Shown here one piece after another: positions 22,036 through 35,742 of a stretch of DNA of 64,000 bases. The notes under the pieces are model-generated. The model was not told the DNA's origin. It made no database searches and worked only from the letters and a program-made list of their open reading frames with translations. Made by a program: the position numbers and the translations under genes. Origin of the DNA: Limnanthes douglasii subsp. nivea (taxonomy: Eukaryota > Streptophyta > Magnoliopsida > Brassicales > Limnanthaceae). Where the stretch lies: the NCBI GenBank assembly GCA_036936605.1, contig JAUPFV010000002.1, positions 215,499,029 through 215,563,028 on the forward strand. The letters are read 5' to 3'. Positions within the stretch are counted from its first letter, which is position 1; every line of letters begins with the position of its first letter.

Positions 22036-23189
22036 TCATGTGAGATTCTTGAATCGCGAATGCTGAAATAGGGAAGTGCTCAAATTATTGTATTCTAAAA
22101 CGTAAAAAAACGACATTAAAATACCTTATCCGGTGCTTTACGGTTGTTCTCCTGCATGGAATGAGATTCTTGATTTTCCATGGTCACGTTCAATCTTCAA
22201 TAAAACTGATGTTTTTGGGGTTTATGGTTAATTTAAGTTGCTAAAGGATATGTAGGATTAAAAAGAATTTAATCTTATGTTTTTACATAGTAGGGTAATC
22301 TATTTCACTAATGGCACCTAACATTAAATTTGAATACAAAACAATTTAGAGATTTCAAAACAAGGGATATAACTTTGGCCCTTTAATTAATATAAATAGA
22401 GAAAGAAACTTACCGTCTCCTTTAGATCTCCATCTACGTAAACAAACAAATCAAAAACAAATATTCACTTTCCACATAATATCAGGAGATTGAGAAAAGA
22501 AAAATCTCCTAAAATTAGGAGAAAAAACCATATACATATAAGATTTCTTACAAATCCTAACTTGATTCAATATTTAAATTATATTTAAACTCTAGTTATC
22601 GATAAAAAAATTAAATAGTTAAAAGTGAGAGTGAAAATTTTAAAAAATCAAATAAAACCTTACCAAAAGAAATCAGTTCTTTTGATTTTCAATAGAGGTA
22701 ATGGAAATCTGAGGAGAGAGAAGATAAAAGAAGTATAAAAATGAGCTTTAAAACTGAGTTTAGATGAAGATGAGATTTTAGTGGACTGAAACAATATTAT
22801 ATGGGCTTTCAATGAGCTCTAGAAATAGATAATAATTCAATGAGCTTGAAAATTTAATATAGAAAACCTAATAGATTCTAAAAATTAGGCTAGAAACTTT
22901 AGTATAGAAAACTTATAGGGGCTAAAGAGTAAAAGAGGGGTTATTGGTGAACTCTCTTTTACTTTAGCATATATATAATTGCTAAATAAAAAAAAGTGGC
23001 TGAGCTTTTCTTTATTAATAGATAAGTTAACAATAGGTATGCATAAATTCATCTATATTAAACAGTTTTCAGTTATTTTAAGATTTAGAGGCGATATTAA
23101 TATGTATAATTACAATGTTACACACATTAATTGAATTTTTATTAGAAATGGATTTTGCAAATTATTGACTAAAATTACAAATTATTGAC
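22036..23189. other. AT-rich spacer, nothing recognised
   Basis: No open frame or repeat of note. Several short oligo-A and oligo-T runs. Confidence 0.4.
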
Positions 23190-25032
23190 TAAAAATGTCT
23201 AGACTATAGGAGAATACTTCATGAGGTTGTTCAAATGGACATCTGCATTTAATCCTAACAAATGAGTGCCGAATAATATGTGTGGGTCAAAGATTCTCAA
23301 TTTTCTCGAATTCATTTATAATGATAGTATTATCAAAATAATATCATCCTTTATAGGACAACCTTCAAAGACATGGATTCCTGAAAGACATTGAGCTAAA
23401 AAAATCTCATGTTATGCTTGGGTAGAACTAGATATTACCAGGATACTCCTACGCAAAGTTTAAATTGGGTTCGGGGATAACGATGGTTGTTCGTTGGATA
23501 TAAGCTATAGAGACGTACCTCCATAATTTGCTTTCTGCCACCATTTAGGACACAACGCTGATGACTACAAAAAACTGCAAATCGAAAATCAAATCAGTAA
23601 AGACAAACAACAAAAAAATGCCTCATAACATGAAGCTCCCTATCAAATTGAGATATGGTTACCCAAAGTTAAGTCAATAGTAATCAATGACAAGGATCTT
23701 GCTAGCTACAAATACCCTGATAGAATATAGGAAAAAACAAATTTGTTAAACAATGACATTTCTGAACAACCAAAGATGAACCCAAAGAGTCAACAAAGAA
23801 CATATCAGAGCTTGACACAACCCAATACAGACTCATGGTAAATGATAAGCACAACACTATGGAGTATAATAATATTATATCCACTTAGGATAATGATACC
23901 CACAAGGAGGCTAAAGTCATTGTAGTTATTCAATCTTTAGAATATGGCTACAATTTTTCAAACAACAAAAACTACGAAAACTTGGACTCTGGACACCACT
24001 CTCCAAAGAAAAAGAATATATGAAGCTTTCCCACCTCTCAAACCCGCAACAAAACAGAAGTAGGCAAAAACTTTAAGGAACTTCTTAACAAGAAACTAAA
24101 AGAAGCTAGAAGCAGAACAACAAAAGAACAATGGTTGTTAAGGCATTACACACTAAAAGGCATATCAGACCCCCCTAGTAACTCCAATTGACTATCAAAA
24201 TTTGTAATTGGAACATCATCGAAATTGAAAATAAAGACTCTAAGATAAGACTAAATTCTATTAACAAAACCCATATAAATATTGACCTCATTGCACTACA
24301 GGATCCTTTGATCAAACTGGAAAACCTAAAAAATATTGTTGGTAGCATTTATTTCATAAACTATACAGTTAATACCAATAACAAAATATAACTTATGTGA
24401 AAAGATGACTTCAAGATAGATATCAGCATAGCTCATCAGCAATTCATTCATGTTAAGGTAAGACACTCAATAATGGATAAAGGTTTATTGTGTTACAATT
24501 TTATATACTCAATCTTAAATAAAGCAACACTTGGATCTCTGGAATAACCGTAGAACCTTATTAGACATATCTAAATAGTGGATTATGATGGGATATTTTA
24601 ATGTTATCTTTTTCTCCTATGAGAAACTTGCCCGCTCTTCTTTTTGTTTAAAAATACTTTAAAATTAATGACACAATAAGAGATTGCAGTTTGAAGATGC
24701 TAGCTACTTAAGTACTAAGTACACTTGGTCTAATAACACTAAATGGAAGAGGTTGGATATAGTGTTATATAATCCTGCATGGGTTGATTACTTCTTAGAT
24801 ACTAAGTTAAAAATATATGGCCAGAACCTACTCAGACCATACATCTATTTGTATATCAATATCCCAAGATGTAAATAAGACCAAAAGCTCTTTTAAATTT
24901 AAGAATATGCGGATTCACAACGAAGACTTTCTAAATATAGTTGAACAAAGGTGGAACCAAAATGTAACAAGTCAACCAATGATTTTTTTTGGAATAAAAT
25001 TAAGAGATTAAAAGGAGTCCTAAAGACATGGA

Positions 25033-25071
<39 letters not shown>

Positions 25072-27895
25072 ATAACATATGGTGATGTTTTGTATGATGA
25101 AGAAACAGCCGAATTCTTAGAAATCAGATATCATGACACCCAAAACATTAAACATATGACTAAATTATCAAAAGTTAATGTTATCTACCTACAGTTACTT
25201 GCTAAAAAGAGGTTTACTGGCATAAAATATGTTACACTAACTGGATTAAAGAAAGGGACAAGAACACAACTATCTCTCGTAATTATGTAAAAAAAAAGAA
25301 CGAGGAATAAAATTTAAAGCATTCTAGATGGAGAATACTGGATTACATACCAAAATTATCTTGGCAATTCAATTAAGTCATATTTTAAAGTTATCCTAAT
25401 TGAGCATCCAAATCATTATAAATTTGAAAACCTTATTGACATTATTACTAAGAAAATAATTGACGAGGATAACAAATTTATATAAACTCACCTTCTGAAG
25501 AAGAGATTCATGAGGTAATAAGAAGTATCAATCCTGAAAGTATTGTAGGTATTAATGACTTAAATAGCTTATTATTTCAAACCCGTTGGAACATTATAAA
25601 ACAAGATCTACGTGTGCTGTTATAAAGGCATTCCTCTTTGGTTAAGCTATTCCTTGAGGTATTATGATCACAATCATCTGCTTAATCTCTAAGAACAATA
25701 GCCCATTAACCTAGAAGGATTACAGACCCATTAACCTGTGTACATTATTGAACTAAATAATGTCTAAAATCCTAAACAACAGATTAGCTAGGTTCTTCCA
25801 AAAATAATCTTAGATGTTCAATGTGGTTTATTTATGGCTGAATATAATACATGATAACATTCTTCTAGCAAAAAAACTTACGCATGACATAAACAAAAAT
25901 ACTAATGGTTGTAATGCTATGATCAAAGTAGACGTGACTAAAGCAATTGATTGACAATCACATAAATTCATCCTTAAAGTCCTACATCTATTTGGTTTAA
26001 ACACTGCATTTACTAAAATTATAGCTAGCGTGATATGATTTGTTAAGATTTTAATTCTTATTAATGATGAATTCAAATGCTACTTCAAAACTAAGAGGTA
26101 TTAGACGAGATGATACATTATCCCCTAGTCTATTCATAATAGTAGTTGAGTATTTAATTTGAGGTTTAAGTAGGCTATTTGAAGACAATGTAACAATGAG
26201 ATACAACACCAGGAGTCCCCTTACCATTATGGTCTAGATTTTGCTGGTGATCTACTTATTTTTACTAATGGTCTGTCTATAACTATAAACAAGCTAAGAT
26301 CATTCCTTCAACACTACCAAGACCAGTCTGGTCAATCCATAAACAAAGAAAAGACCAAGTTCATTACCTTAACTAGACTAAATCAGACTAGAAGCTGTAT
26401 GATTGAAATCTAGACAAGATTTACATCTAGTAGTTTACTTACCATATCTCTAGAAATTACCATAAAGACAAATAACAAAACTATTAATTATGATATTCTT
26501 GTAACCAAAATTAGGAATAAAATAATATAGTGGGAATGTAAGCATATATTCTATGGTGAAAGACTGATCTTAATTAATACTGTCTTAATGGCTATTCCTA
26601 CATACTGGATCCAATGTTGTTTGTTACCTAAGATTGTAATAGATATGATAGAAAGGCTTTTCAACAAATTCTTGTGCGGCTCAATTCAATAGGAAAACAT
26701 AATAAGATGGACAAAATGGACTAACATGTGCAGAGATTTTGGAGAAGGTGGTCTGAACCTAAGAAAACTCAAAGATCTCCAGGATACATTCTCCTACAAA
26801 TTGTGGTAAAAGCTTAGAGATCATAAAAAACTAAAGGAGAAAGGGATTTTTGGATTGACAAATAGTGTATTCCTTCTCTTTTTATAACTCTTTATGATAA
26901 TGTAGATAACATATGGTAAAATAACTACAAAGTTAACAACAAAAATTGTTGGAATATGAATAAGCTAAAAGCCTCAGTTCCAACATCTGATATCCAGTTA
27001 ATACAGAGAATATTTATCAAAGATCAGGAAGATGACTCTATTACCTGGCTTCCATCTAATGATGGTACTTTAAAAAAGATACATGGAACTTTCGAAGAAG
27101 TAAGAGTAATAAATCAAATTATTCAAAGAGCTCTGGAACAACATAACTCTATGGAAATGTTCTTTTTTGTTTTGGAGAATTCTTAATAGCTGGATATCTA
27201 CTGACTTTATACTATACAAAATAAACATCACATTGGTATCCAAATATAATTTTTTTGATAACATAGAGACCATCATTCATTTGTCTGTGTCATGTAAGAA
27301 TTCTTAGGCTATTTGGACTCATTTTGCTAATCTATTTGGTATTAGACTTGAAAGATGTATGACTATTGCTCATATAGTAAGAAGTTGATTTTGGTATGTT
27401 CCTAAAGATGTTCATGCTAGAACCATAATCCTTATAATTATATATTGGGTCCCTTGGAAGATCAGAAATCAATATAAATTCAATGATTATATCTACACAA
27501 CTAATTCATCTATCGATTATATTAACCGTATGTTAACTAGTCTTGATTATGCCAACTTGTTTAATAAAGCTCACTGGTCCACTAAAGCTAATACATCTAT
27601 ATAAATTAGTTACTACAATCATCTGAATGAAACTAGGAAAATAATATTGCTTACCAGGACTCTTCCTACTCTTATAGATTGAAATCAAATACAGATTGCT
27701 CCTTCCCGATTAATGAAGAGGCTAGTGGAGGTGGATTATTAAAAGACAATAAATATGATATTATAATATGATTTATCATGCTATATGGTAAACTATTTCC
27801 AATATTGGCTGAAACTAGGGCTCTACTTGATGAAATACTGATTTGTAAGAGTATAGGCATAAATAGTGTCAATATTAAAACTGATTGCGATCGAG
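23190..27895 (+). mobile_element. decayed L1-type LINE (LINE-1)
   Basis: Plus-strand remnants occur in the order expected for a plant L1-type LINE. ORF1 with a DUF4283-like part and a CCHC knuckle (FCHHLGHNADDYKK, with the last Cys lost) lies at about 23200-23600. The endonuclease starts at 24188 (ICNWNI... DLIALQ) and continues to about 24880 with TKYTWSNN and RLDIVLYNPAWVDYF. Reverse transcriptase lies at about 25600-26500 (DYRPINLCT, LDFAGDLLIFTN in place of the usual FADD). A zinc-finger-like part follows at about 26950-27300 and RNase H at about 27690-27890 (GGLLKDNK, AETRALLDEI, TDCDRAG). There are many stops and frameshifts, so it is long dead. No poly(A) tail or target duplication was identified. 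Confidence 0.85.
25033..25067. repeat. (AG)n microsatellite in LINE-1
   Basis: Uninterrupted GA dinucleotide run. Confidence 0.95.
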
Positions 27896-28789
27896 CCGGA
27901 TCAGGTCAGGCCGGAAAAAAAGGATATTGACCTTTGTAGTTACGATTAATCTTCGATGATGATGATGGAGGTCTTGTTAATATGCTTGGCAGATCATAAT
28001 CTTTAAGGTCAGGAAAAGTAGCATGAAGCAGATGGTGTTAGGATTCTGTTGTAGATCATGATGAAAATATAAAAAAATAGACTATTGTATGTCCCGTGTC
28101 TCAAAGGGTTTAAGTAATTAAGGGTAGTTTTTTTTAAATTGGTTAACTGGAACTTATTTTGATAAAAATAATTAAATACTATTTTTATGTATCCATTGTT
28201 ATAAACCCCTTTAATGAATATTTATTAATTTTGTTTGTAGTTGAATATATTAAAAATAGTAGAAACGTGATAATAAAATTACATTCTTTTCAATATATTT
28301 AAGTTGATAAAATTAGTGAATAATTTTTAGATATGGTGTTATATTTATACTATTAAAAATTTATTTTAAATGTGACAATCTATTTATGGTTCATAACGAT
28401 ATCACAAATACATTTATAAAAAGAAAATGGTAAAAACATTGTAAATTTTGTTACGATGTGCTAACATATTAGTCTATTTTGTGTGGGATCACGGATCCGT
28501 CAAAGTACGACAATATTTTTTACTAGTCACGCACATGTGTCCGGCTGAGTCACGGTAACATAAAGGATATCTCCTATACATAAAAAAATGCGATATTTTT
28601 TTCAACTCGTTTAAAACTCAAAATATCTACATTATTTATATATACTAAATATTGTTATAGTTTAATTATATTATATGTATATGTGATAAATGTTGTTATA
28701 CTTTTATCATAGTATAAGTATTATACTTATAATATCTATGATAAGTGTTGTTATTGTTTGATTATAGTATAAGTAATATACCTACATTG
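27896..28789. other. AT-rich spacer, nothing recognised
   Basis: No gene. Around 28620-28790 there is a weak repeat built on GTTGTTAT and TATAGTATAAGT words. Confidence 0.4.
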
Positions 28790-29045
28790 GTTATATGAAG
28801 AATAATGATAAATATAGTATGAAGAATCATGATGAGGGTAAAATAAAGATTTATGGCGAGAGTCAGCTGAAAAATTATGACAAGGATTATATGGAGGATC
28901 ATGACAATGGTTAAATTAAGAATTATGAAGAGATATGACAAAGGTTATATGGAGGATCATGACAATGGTTAAATTAAGAATTATGACGAAGGTTCGACGA
29001 AGAATTATGACGAGTGTTGTTTGAAGAATTATGACAAGCATGTAG
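28790..29045. repeat. degenerate tandem repeat built on GAAGAATTATGA
   Basis: The words AAGAATTATGACGAG, GGAGGATCATGACAATGG and variants recur with irregular spacing. One unit of about 60 bp is nearly exactly duplicated around 28880-28985. Confidence 0.75.
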
Positions 29046-29689
29046 AAAGTTTGTTAGTGGTATAAGATAATTTAGCTAACAAGGTTAGTTAGAGATATTT
29101 TTAGCTTTTTTAACTTTCATTTAAAAAAATCCAACAAAAAAGTATGAGATGTAGTCTAGCCCTCATTTTTATGCGAATGCTTTCTATTCTAATTTAAGTG
29201 TGGATTTTGAATTATTCAGTTTTAACAAAAAAAAATCATATTTTTAAAATAACTATCTAGTCTTGAACAAAAACATATTAAACCAAAAAAGTATTTTGTT
29301 TTGAACTAAACTTTTTGATTTTATTTGACTTTCAATTCCAAACCGTTCAAATTATTTTGGTTTATATTATCAAAATAATTATATATAATTAAAATATTAT
29401 AAAATATATTTTTTATTTTAGGGCCACTTATCATCTAAGACTCATCCAAGAATTTAATTACTCTATACTACCCAAAAAGTATAAGTTTATATACATATTT
29501 TCTATCAGAATACAATTTTATTTAAAATCATTAAACATGTGTACCTTTTCTGTCATTTTTATTTTTTTGTAATTTGATTTGTTTTAAGTTTGTATCTTTT
29601 AAATCGTGACTTAGGAAAAAAATATGAAAGTACCATTGGTTTTTTTAAGACAAACAAAACTATATCCATGAATGATGTTATTTTTTGAA

Positions 29690-30170
29690 CTTTTTTATGA
29701 GCCCAATTAACTCTGGTCTCACATCTAGCGTTTTGGTCTTGCATCTATCATCTAGCCTTTACGTCTCGCATCTACCATTTTTAATTTTAAAATTGTCTCA
29801 TATCTAGAATCTAAAATATAGGCCTCGCACCTATCATCTAGCCTTTATGTCTCACATCTACCAATTCTATTTTACACTGGTCTTGCATCTAGCATCTAAA
29901 GTTTGGGTCTCATATCTATCATTTAGCTTTTATGTCTCGCATCTATCACTATTATTTTGCACTGGTCTCGTATTTAGCATATAAAATTTAGGCCTCATAT
30001 CTATTATTTAGCATCTAGGTCTCCCATCTATAATTTTTATTTTACATTGGTCTCGCATCTAGCATTTAAAATCTGTGTCTCGCATTTATCATCTAACATT
30101 TAGGTCTCACCTTATATTTATCTCACATCCACCAATTCTATTTACACTAGTCTTGCATCTAGCAACACTA
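29690..30170. repeat. irregular repeat of TCTCGCATCTA(N)CATCTA words
   Basis: A 10-13-bp word such as GTCTCGCATCTA recurs more than 15 times. It is organised into a higher-order unit of roughly 90 bp that includes TCTATTTTACACTGGTCT. No coding potential is evident. Confidence 0.8.
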
Positions 30171-30713
30171 TATGTGATATGTGAGACATTGGACACGGGA
30201 TACAGACTTCGCATTTTTCACAAAAAATGTAGTAAAACTCACATCAAACATAAAAAAATTCTTTCTCCAAACAATCCTAAAACTTAAACATATAAATATA
30301 TTCTTTATAATTCTTTTCATTTATCCATCCAATCATAGTTTGTCAATTTAAAGAGAGATTGAGAGATTTACAGTTTTTTGAATTATATTTATAGTTTCTC
30401 AATTCATCTAAATTTGATTTATAGTTTGGTAATTTGATCAAACTCAATTAATTCAACCATTTTTTTATTTGTAGTTTATCAATATACAGAAAGGTTGAGA
30501 GAGAGAAAAGAGAAAACATAGAAAAGAAAAAGAATTGAAAAGAAATGGAAGAAGAGAGAGAGAGAGAGTATTTAATTAATATGCTAGTAAATAAAATTTG
30601 GTATAATATAATGGAGAATAACTTTACTTTGGGTAATTATTGATATTTTACCCTTTATTTTATATAAATTATATATGTTGGATTCATAAAATAAATCATT
30701 TTTTTATTTTCTT
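30171..30713. other. AT-rich spacer, nothing recognised
   Basis: No gene. Contains a short GA run near 30555. Confidence 0.4.
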
Positions 30714-32412
30714 CAAAGGATCTTAAAAGCCTTTGGCTTTGGTAGCAGATTTATTAATATAATTATGAAAAACATTAACTCAGTTTTTTTTCTACAATTT
30801 TTAATGACTAGCTAAATGGATACTTCAAAGCTACTCAAGGTATTAGGCAAGGGGGCCTATTTTATCTAGTCTCTTTATAATAGTTGAAGAGTAATTTACT
30901 TAGGGACATCAAAATACTCGTTGAAGATAATAAGAAATTTATACAAAACTAAAAGTGATTTAGCTTTACCATGTTTAACATTTGTTAATGACTTACCCGT
31001 GTTTTCAAATAGGTCTCCATCTTGTGTCAAAAAGTTAAGTACATTTCTTGACCAGTATCAAGAGAAATCTGGTCAACTTGGTCATAAAGAAGAAACAAAA
31101 CAATTTACTCATTCAAGGTTATCTCAAGTAAAAATTCATAAATTAGATTAAATTACTGGTTTTAAACAGGGTCAACTGCCTTTTGAATATCTAGGTATTC
31201 AAATTTAAGAATGTTCTAAAGTAAGCTATTATGATGAACTAATGTCCATAATTAGGAATAGAATGATGGATGGGGATAGTAAAATCCTATCTTTTGGAGG
31301 CTGATCGGTCTTAATTTAATATGTTCTTATGGTTATACTTTTATACTACATTCAAAGTTGCTTGTTGGCTAAAACTATAATCAATAAGAATTGGAAACAT
31401 GTTAAGCAAATTTCTATGCGGTACTAATGACTCTAAGCATGCAATTCCTTAGACTAAATGACATAACTTATGTAAACGATTTGAGAAATGAGGGTTAAAT
31501 TTGAGGAGACTTGAAGACTCACAAATATCCTACTCTTGTAAGCTTTGGCTCAATTTTAGAAGTAAAAAATCCTTATGGTTTAAATTTATGAAGTCAGTAT
31601 ACTGCCCGAAATACCATCCTCATAAGTAAATGCTAATGGTAATAGCTTTATGATCTGGAAAAATGCTAATTAATATAAGAAAACTTTGAGAAGGATTTAC
31701 CTTTTGGAAAATAAGTAAAGGAGACATAGATATATTGGCTTGACAAATGGTGTGAAACCAACCCTCTTATTCTCATATCTTATAGAGAATACAACCTATG
31801 GTATCAAATGGAAAGTGTCAACAAATTCTGGTATGAGAGTGGCTAGAATATGGAGGATTTTAAGGAAATAGTTCATCTCTCTAATACTAAGAATATTAAG
31901 AAATTCTCAATAAAATAATTAGAGGAAGATTCTTTAAAGTGAACATTATCTTATGATGACCACTTTATTGTTAAGAATACTTGGAACATGTGGAGAATCA
32001 AGGATCCTAAACCAAAATTTTTAATAAAAATATCGAACAATGTTATATCTAAAAAATGTTCCTTCTTACTTTGGAGAATAATAAAAAATTGGATACCAAT
32101 TGATATATTATGCATAAATATTTTAGTTTTGTTTCTAAATGCCTATTCTGTGGCATGTCAGAAACTCTTAATCATATCTTTGTTACTTGTGAAATAGCGT
32201 AGGAAGTATGGAAATATTTTACGGGTTTGTTTTGTATTATATTAGAGAGACATATGAAAATTCTACACTTAATAAGGAGATAATAGTATCCATATTAGGC
32301 ATATCATTCCCTCAATAATCTGTTGGGTTGTTTTAGAGTCTATGAATAAGGCCAAATTCAAGGATCAGATTAATAATGCTAAATATATTATAAAGTACAT
32401 CATATAAAAGTA

Positions 32413-32455
<43 letters not shown>

Positions 32456-32791
32456 CACGGATTGCTCCAAGATATTAAAGAGATCACATTGGTTCAAAGA
32501 GGAACATGTGGCCCCTGAATTATGATGTTTTTATCATGTAAAAAACCTAGATTAATTTTATCAATTAAATGGATATAACCCGAACCTGGTAGATACAAAC
32601 TTAATGTTGATGGACACTGCACTATGTTTGGGGATTCAGGAGGTGAAAGTTTTATTAGAAATGATAAGTGGAATATGATTGCTGTTTATTGCAGAATATA
32701 TGGTAAGCAAACACTTATAATTACTGAATGTAGGGCTATGATAGATTACTTTATGTAAGGAAAAACATTTAAAAAATTTAGACCTTGGATT
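30714..32791 (+). mobile_element. 5'-truncated L1-type LINE (LINE-2), left part
   Basis: The plus strand begins within reverse transcriptase (LKAFGFGSRFINIIMKNI). It continues with a GIRQGG-like region, the polymerase region near 30970 (TFVNDLPVFSN, active-site Asp pair lost), a zinc-finger domain at about 31990-32210 (KCSFLLWRIIKNWIP) and RNase H at about 32590-32770 (RYKLNVDGHC, IITECRAMID). ORF1 and the endonuclease are absent, as in a 5'-truncated copy. A (TA)n run interrupts it at about 32416-32452. The RNase H is split by the hAT-like element and resumes at 41068. Confidence 0.85.
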
Positions 32792-33483
32792 TAGGGCTGT
32801 AAAAAAAATCTGAAAAATCCGATATCCGACCAAAATATTCAATATCGAATCCGAAGAAAATGGATAATATCCGTATTCGAAAGAAGAAGGATAATATTCG
32901 TATCCAAAAATAGCCGATATGAATATAGTCATATCCGTATTTGAAATATCTGATATCCAAAGTTTTATATATATATAGGCTAAAAAACACCCATGGTCCC
33001 CCATGTTTACCACTTGTATCAACTCGGTCCCCTTCCTTCAATCATGCATAGAAAGCATCCTTATCCTTTTTTTAAGTTGCAATTCTAGTCCCCCCGCACA
33101 TGTGAAGCTTGTGAGCTTGACACGTGGCACCTGTTTTTGTTGCAAGAATGGTCCCCCAATTTTTCTTCCAAAATTACCCCTTCTCGGTCCAACTCAGCTG
33201 CCTAGTCAGCTGCCCCCCTCAGCCTTACTATTTACCCTAAGTTTTACCGTTTTACTAAAAAACTTACGATTTACCCTAACTTAACCCAAACCCGAAACCA
33301 TATAGAACCCAGCCCAACCCGTATTAATAAAACCCGACCCGTTCGTATTAATTACCCCAAACCCCAATTACCCAAACCCTAATACCAGACCCCTATTTCT
33401 GTTTGTAATCGCAGAACCTCTACTGCTAACTCAGACCCATCTTTCTTCCTCCTTCCTTCCTTCTTCTTTCCTTCACCAAACCC

Positions 33484-33889
33484 ATGGCTTACTCCAGTGT
33501 TTCAAGAATCTCTGCTAACTCGGGTGGCGATGGTATTTGTGAATGTGGGTTACCCAGTATAACCCGGATTGCATCGACGGATCCAAATCGAGGAAGAAGA
33601 TTCACAGGATGTAGCAATTTTGGTGTAAGTATTGTGTACGAGTTACTATATGTTACTTTGTTAGCCCATAATCTTCTTCTAAACTCTGATTTTGTAGAGA
33701 GGAGGCCATTGTCGTTATTTTTGTTGGATTGATCCCCCAATTAACAATGGGTTACAATCTGCTATCAATGGATTATTGAAGAGGGTTTCAAGATTAGAAA
33801 GAGATTGTGAAAGGATGAAGAAGATTACAATTTTTCTGTTTGTATTGGTAGGGAGTATAATAGCATTTGAATTGCTTTCGTATGGTTAG
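33484..33889 (+). CDS. small GRF-zinc-finger membrane protein encoded by MULE-B
   Basis: Two exons, 33484-33624 (47 codons) and 33698-33889 (63 codons plus stop), joined by a 73-bp intron with GTAAGT donor and TTGTAG acceptor, phase 0. The start codon sits in ACCCATGG. The 110-aa product has a GRF-type zinc finger across the exon junction: CECG (C19, C21), GRRFTGC (C43), then HCRYFCWID (Cys within about residues 52-56). A predicted coiled-coil segment follows (about 66-85), then a hydrophobic C-terminal helix (FLFVLVGSIIAFELL, about 92-107). The GRF finger binds zinc and often nucleic acid; the tail suggests membrane anchoring. The frame has no break although the neighbouring transposase has several. 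It occupies the place of mudrB in MuDR. Its role in transposition is unknown; it could also be a captured host gene. Confidence 0.8.
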
Positions 33890-34013
33890 TCTACTGTAAT
33901 TGCTTAGCCACTGTAATCTCGAAGATATTAAGAGTTGTATTTGTTGGGTGGATGTTTATTATTTCAATGATAATTTACGATTTGTAATTCAATGTGTTGT
34001 AGTTGTAGATTTC

Positions 34014-34170
34014 TGTTAAGTCTAAAAACCATTGATTTTAGCCTCTGTTAAGTCTAAAAAACATTGATTTTAGCCTCTGTTAAGTCTAAAAAACATTGAT
34101 TTTAGCCTCTGTTAAGTCTAACAACCATTGATTTTACTCTCTGTTTAGTCTAAAAACCATTGATTTTAGC
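34014..34170. repeat. 32-bp tandem repeat, five copies
   Basis: Unit begins GTTAAGTCTAAAAACCATTG and ends ATTTTAGCCTCT. Copies differ by one to a few bases. It lies just downstream of the GRF gene. Confidence 0.9.
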
Positions 34171-35742
34171 CCCTACATTTGTGACATGTAAGTGACCCAG
34201 AAGTGACCTGTAAAATACTTGGTTCAACAAATGGCCTGAAAGTTAAAATGTGAACCTGTAATTTAATGTATACAAATCTACATCATACAAAATGTGAACC
34301 TGTAATTTAATGTATACAAATATAGTGTATACTAAAATACTAAAATCGTTGGGAGACAAAAACATATACAAAACACGTTTCATTAAATTAAACCAGAAAC
34401 CATCCACTGTTTACCTAAAATTAGACTAATTTTAGTTACAAAAAACCATCTAGTCGTCTAAACCTTCACAAAAAATCAGTTCCTAAATTGGTCTAAACAT
34501 TCACATGATCTCAAAAAAGACCCCACATAGCAGCCTAACCATCAATAAGTTTACAAAAAAAATAGCACCATAGTTACATCAACTAATGAAGACAGAAACA
34601 CTAGCTAAGGTTGCTTTCTCTTGTTGAGGTTGGAGGAAGCTTGATTTGCATCTTTAAATGTCTTCATTTCTCCTGTTCTATTCCAAGTAGTATGAGGGGA
34701 GGTTATGCTGTATTGAGAAGGAAATATACCACTTGCTTCCTGTTATATACAGTAGGAATCAATTCAACCATAGTTGCCTCCACTTGCAATACTATATACA
34801 TAAACTTTAATAAAGTTAAGTTGAGAATCTTACAGGGTGGAAAGCTTTTTGTTTCTCCAATTGTCTACCACGTGAGTGGTCTCTTCTATCAACACAGTAT
34901 ACGACAGTATCCTGCAATCAAGAAAATAAACAGCACTATTAATTGGACCACCAACAACCAACAACTAATTGGAACATCTACCAACAAGAAATGGGACCAC
35001 CAAGCAACAAGAAATGAGACCATCTACCAACAACAAATTGGACCACCAACTAACAAGTAATGGGACCATTTACCAACAACTTATTGGACCACCAATCGAC
35101 AACTTATTGGACCACCAACCAACAATAATATACCAAACTCCACTACTTAAGCCCAATTGCATTCTTCAAAACAGTTATATATTCAATTGCAATTTCATCA
35201 CTCACACCAATCGGTTTCAAATGCAATTACAAGACTTACAGCAAGCCCACATAGCAAAAACAGTTAAGGTTTTATATTACAAGCCCAAACCAACATGTAG
35301 TACATTACAAACAAGAACGATATTAAAGAAGCAGTATTATGCAGCCAGTATCAAACAATACTATTATAATAGAGCGAACCAAACTTACATCAGCCATAAC
35401 AGTTTGGTCCCCAACTCCACCTCTTCTCATCTGTTGTAAAATGGACCCTATGTAAGTTATTTAAGGCAATGGTATAATAAAAAACTAATAAAATCTAGAA
35501 TTACGAAGTAGTTACCGTTATGACATTGTAGTTCGACCCTCCTGTCGATTGAATGTTTGATGTAGTTGCTGCTGGAGGCAGTAGAGTACTTGTTTGAGGT
35601 GGTGGAGTACTTCTTTGAGGCAGTGGACCTTCTGGAAAGTTTGTTGGGGCTGTTGGGGTGGAGGTAGCACCTTCTGGAACGTTTGTTTGTGCTGTTGTTG
35701 TGGCGGTAGAACGTTCTTGAACGTTAGGTTGGGCTGATGGGG
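34171..35742. other. MULE-B intergenic region
   Basis: No convincing gene. At about 34945-35130 the words GGACCACCAA and CCAACAAC alternate irregularly, giving fortuitous open frames. At 35540-35740, reading the minus strand, a Pro/Thr/Ser-rich repeat (words such as TNVPEGA and TNFPEGP) may be the original transposase C terminus beyond a frameshift near 35745. Confidence 0.45.

Noticed and set aside
33003..33284. 93-codon frame in the left TIR of MULE-B as a gene
   Set aside because: The same frame occurs inverted in the right TIR (40068-40304); it is TIR sequence that happens to be open.
34611..35439. Two overlapping plus-strand frames of about 150 codons in MULE-B
   Set aside because: They are low-complexity Asn/Thr/Gln-rich readings of CCAACAAC repeats; no domain and no splice logic.
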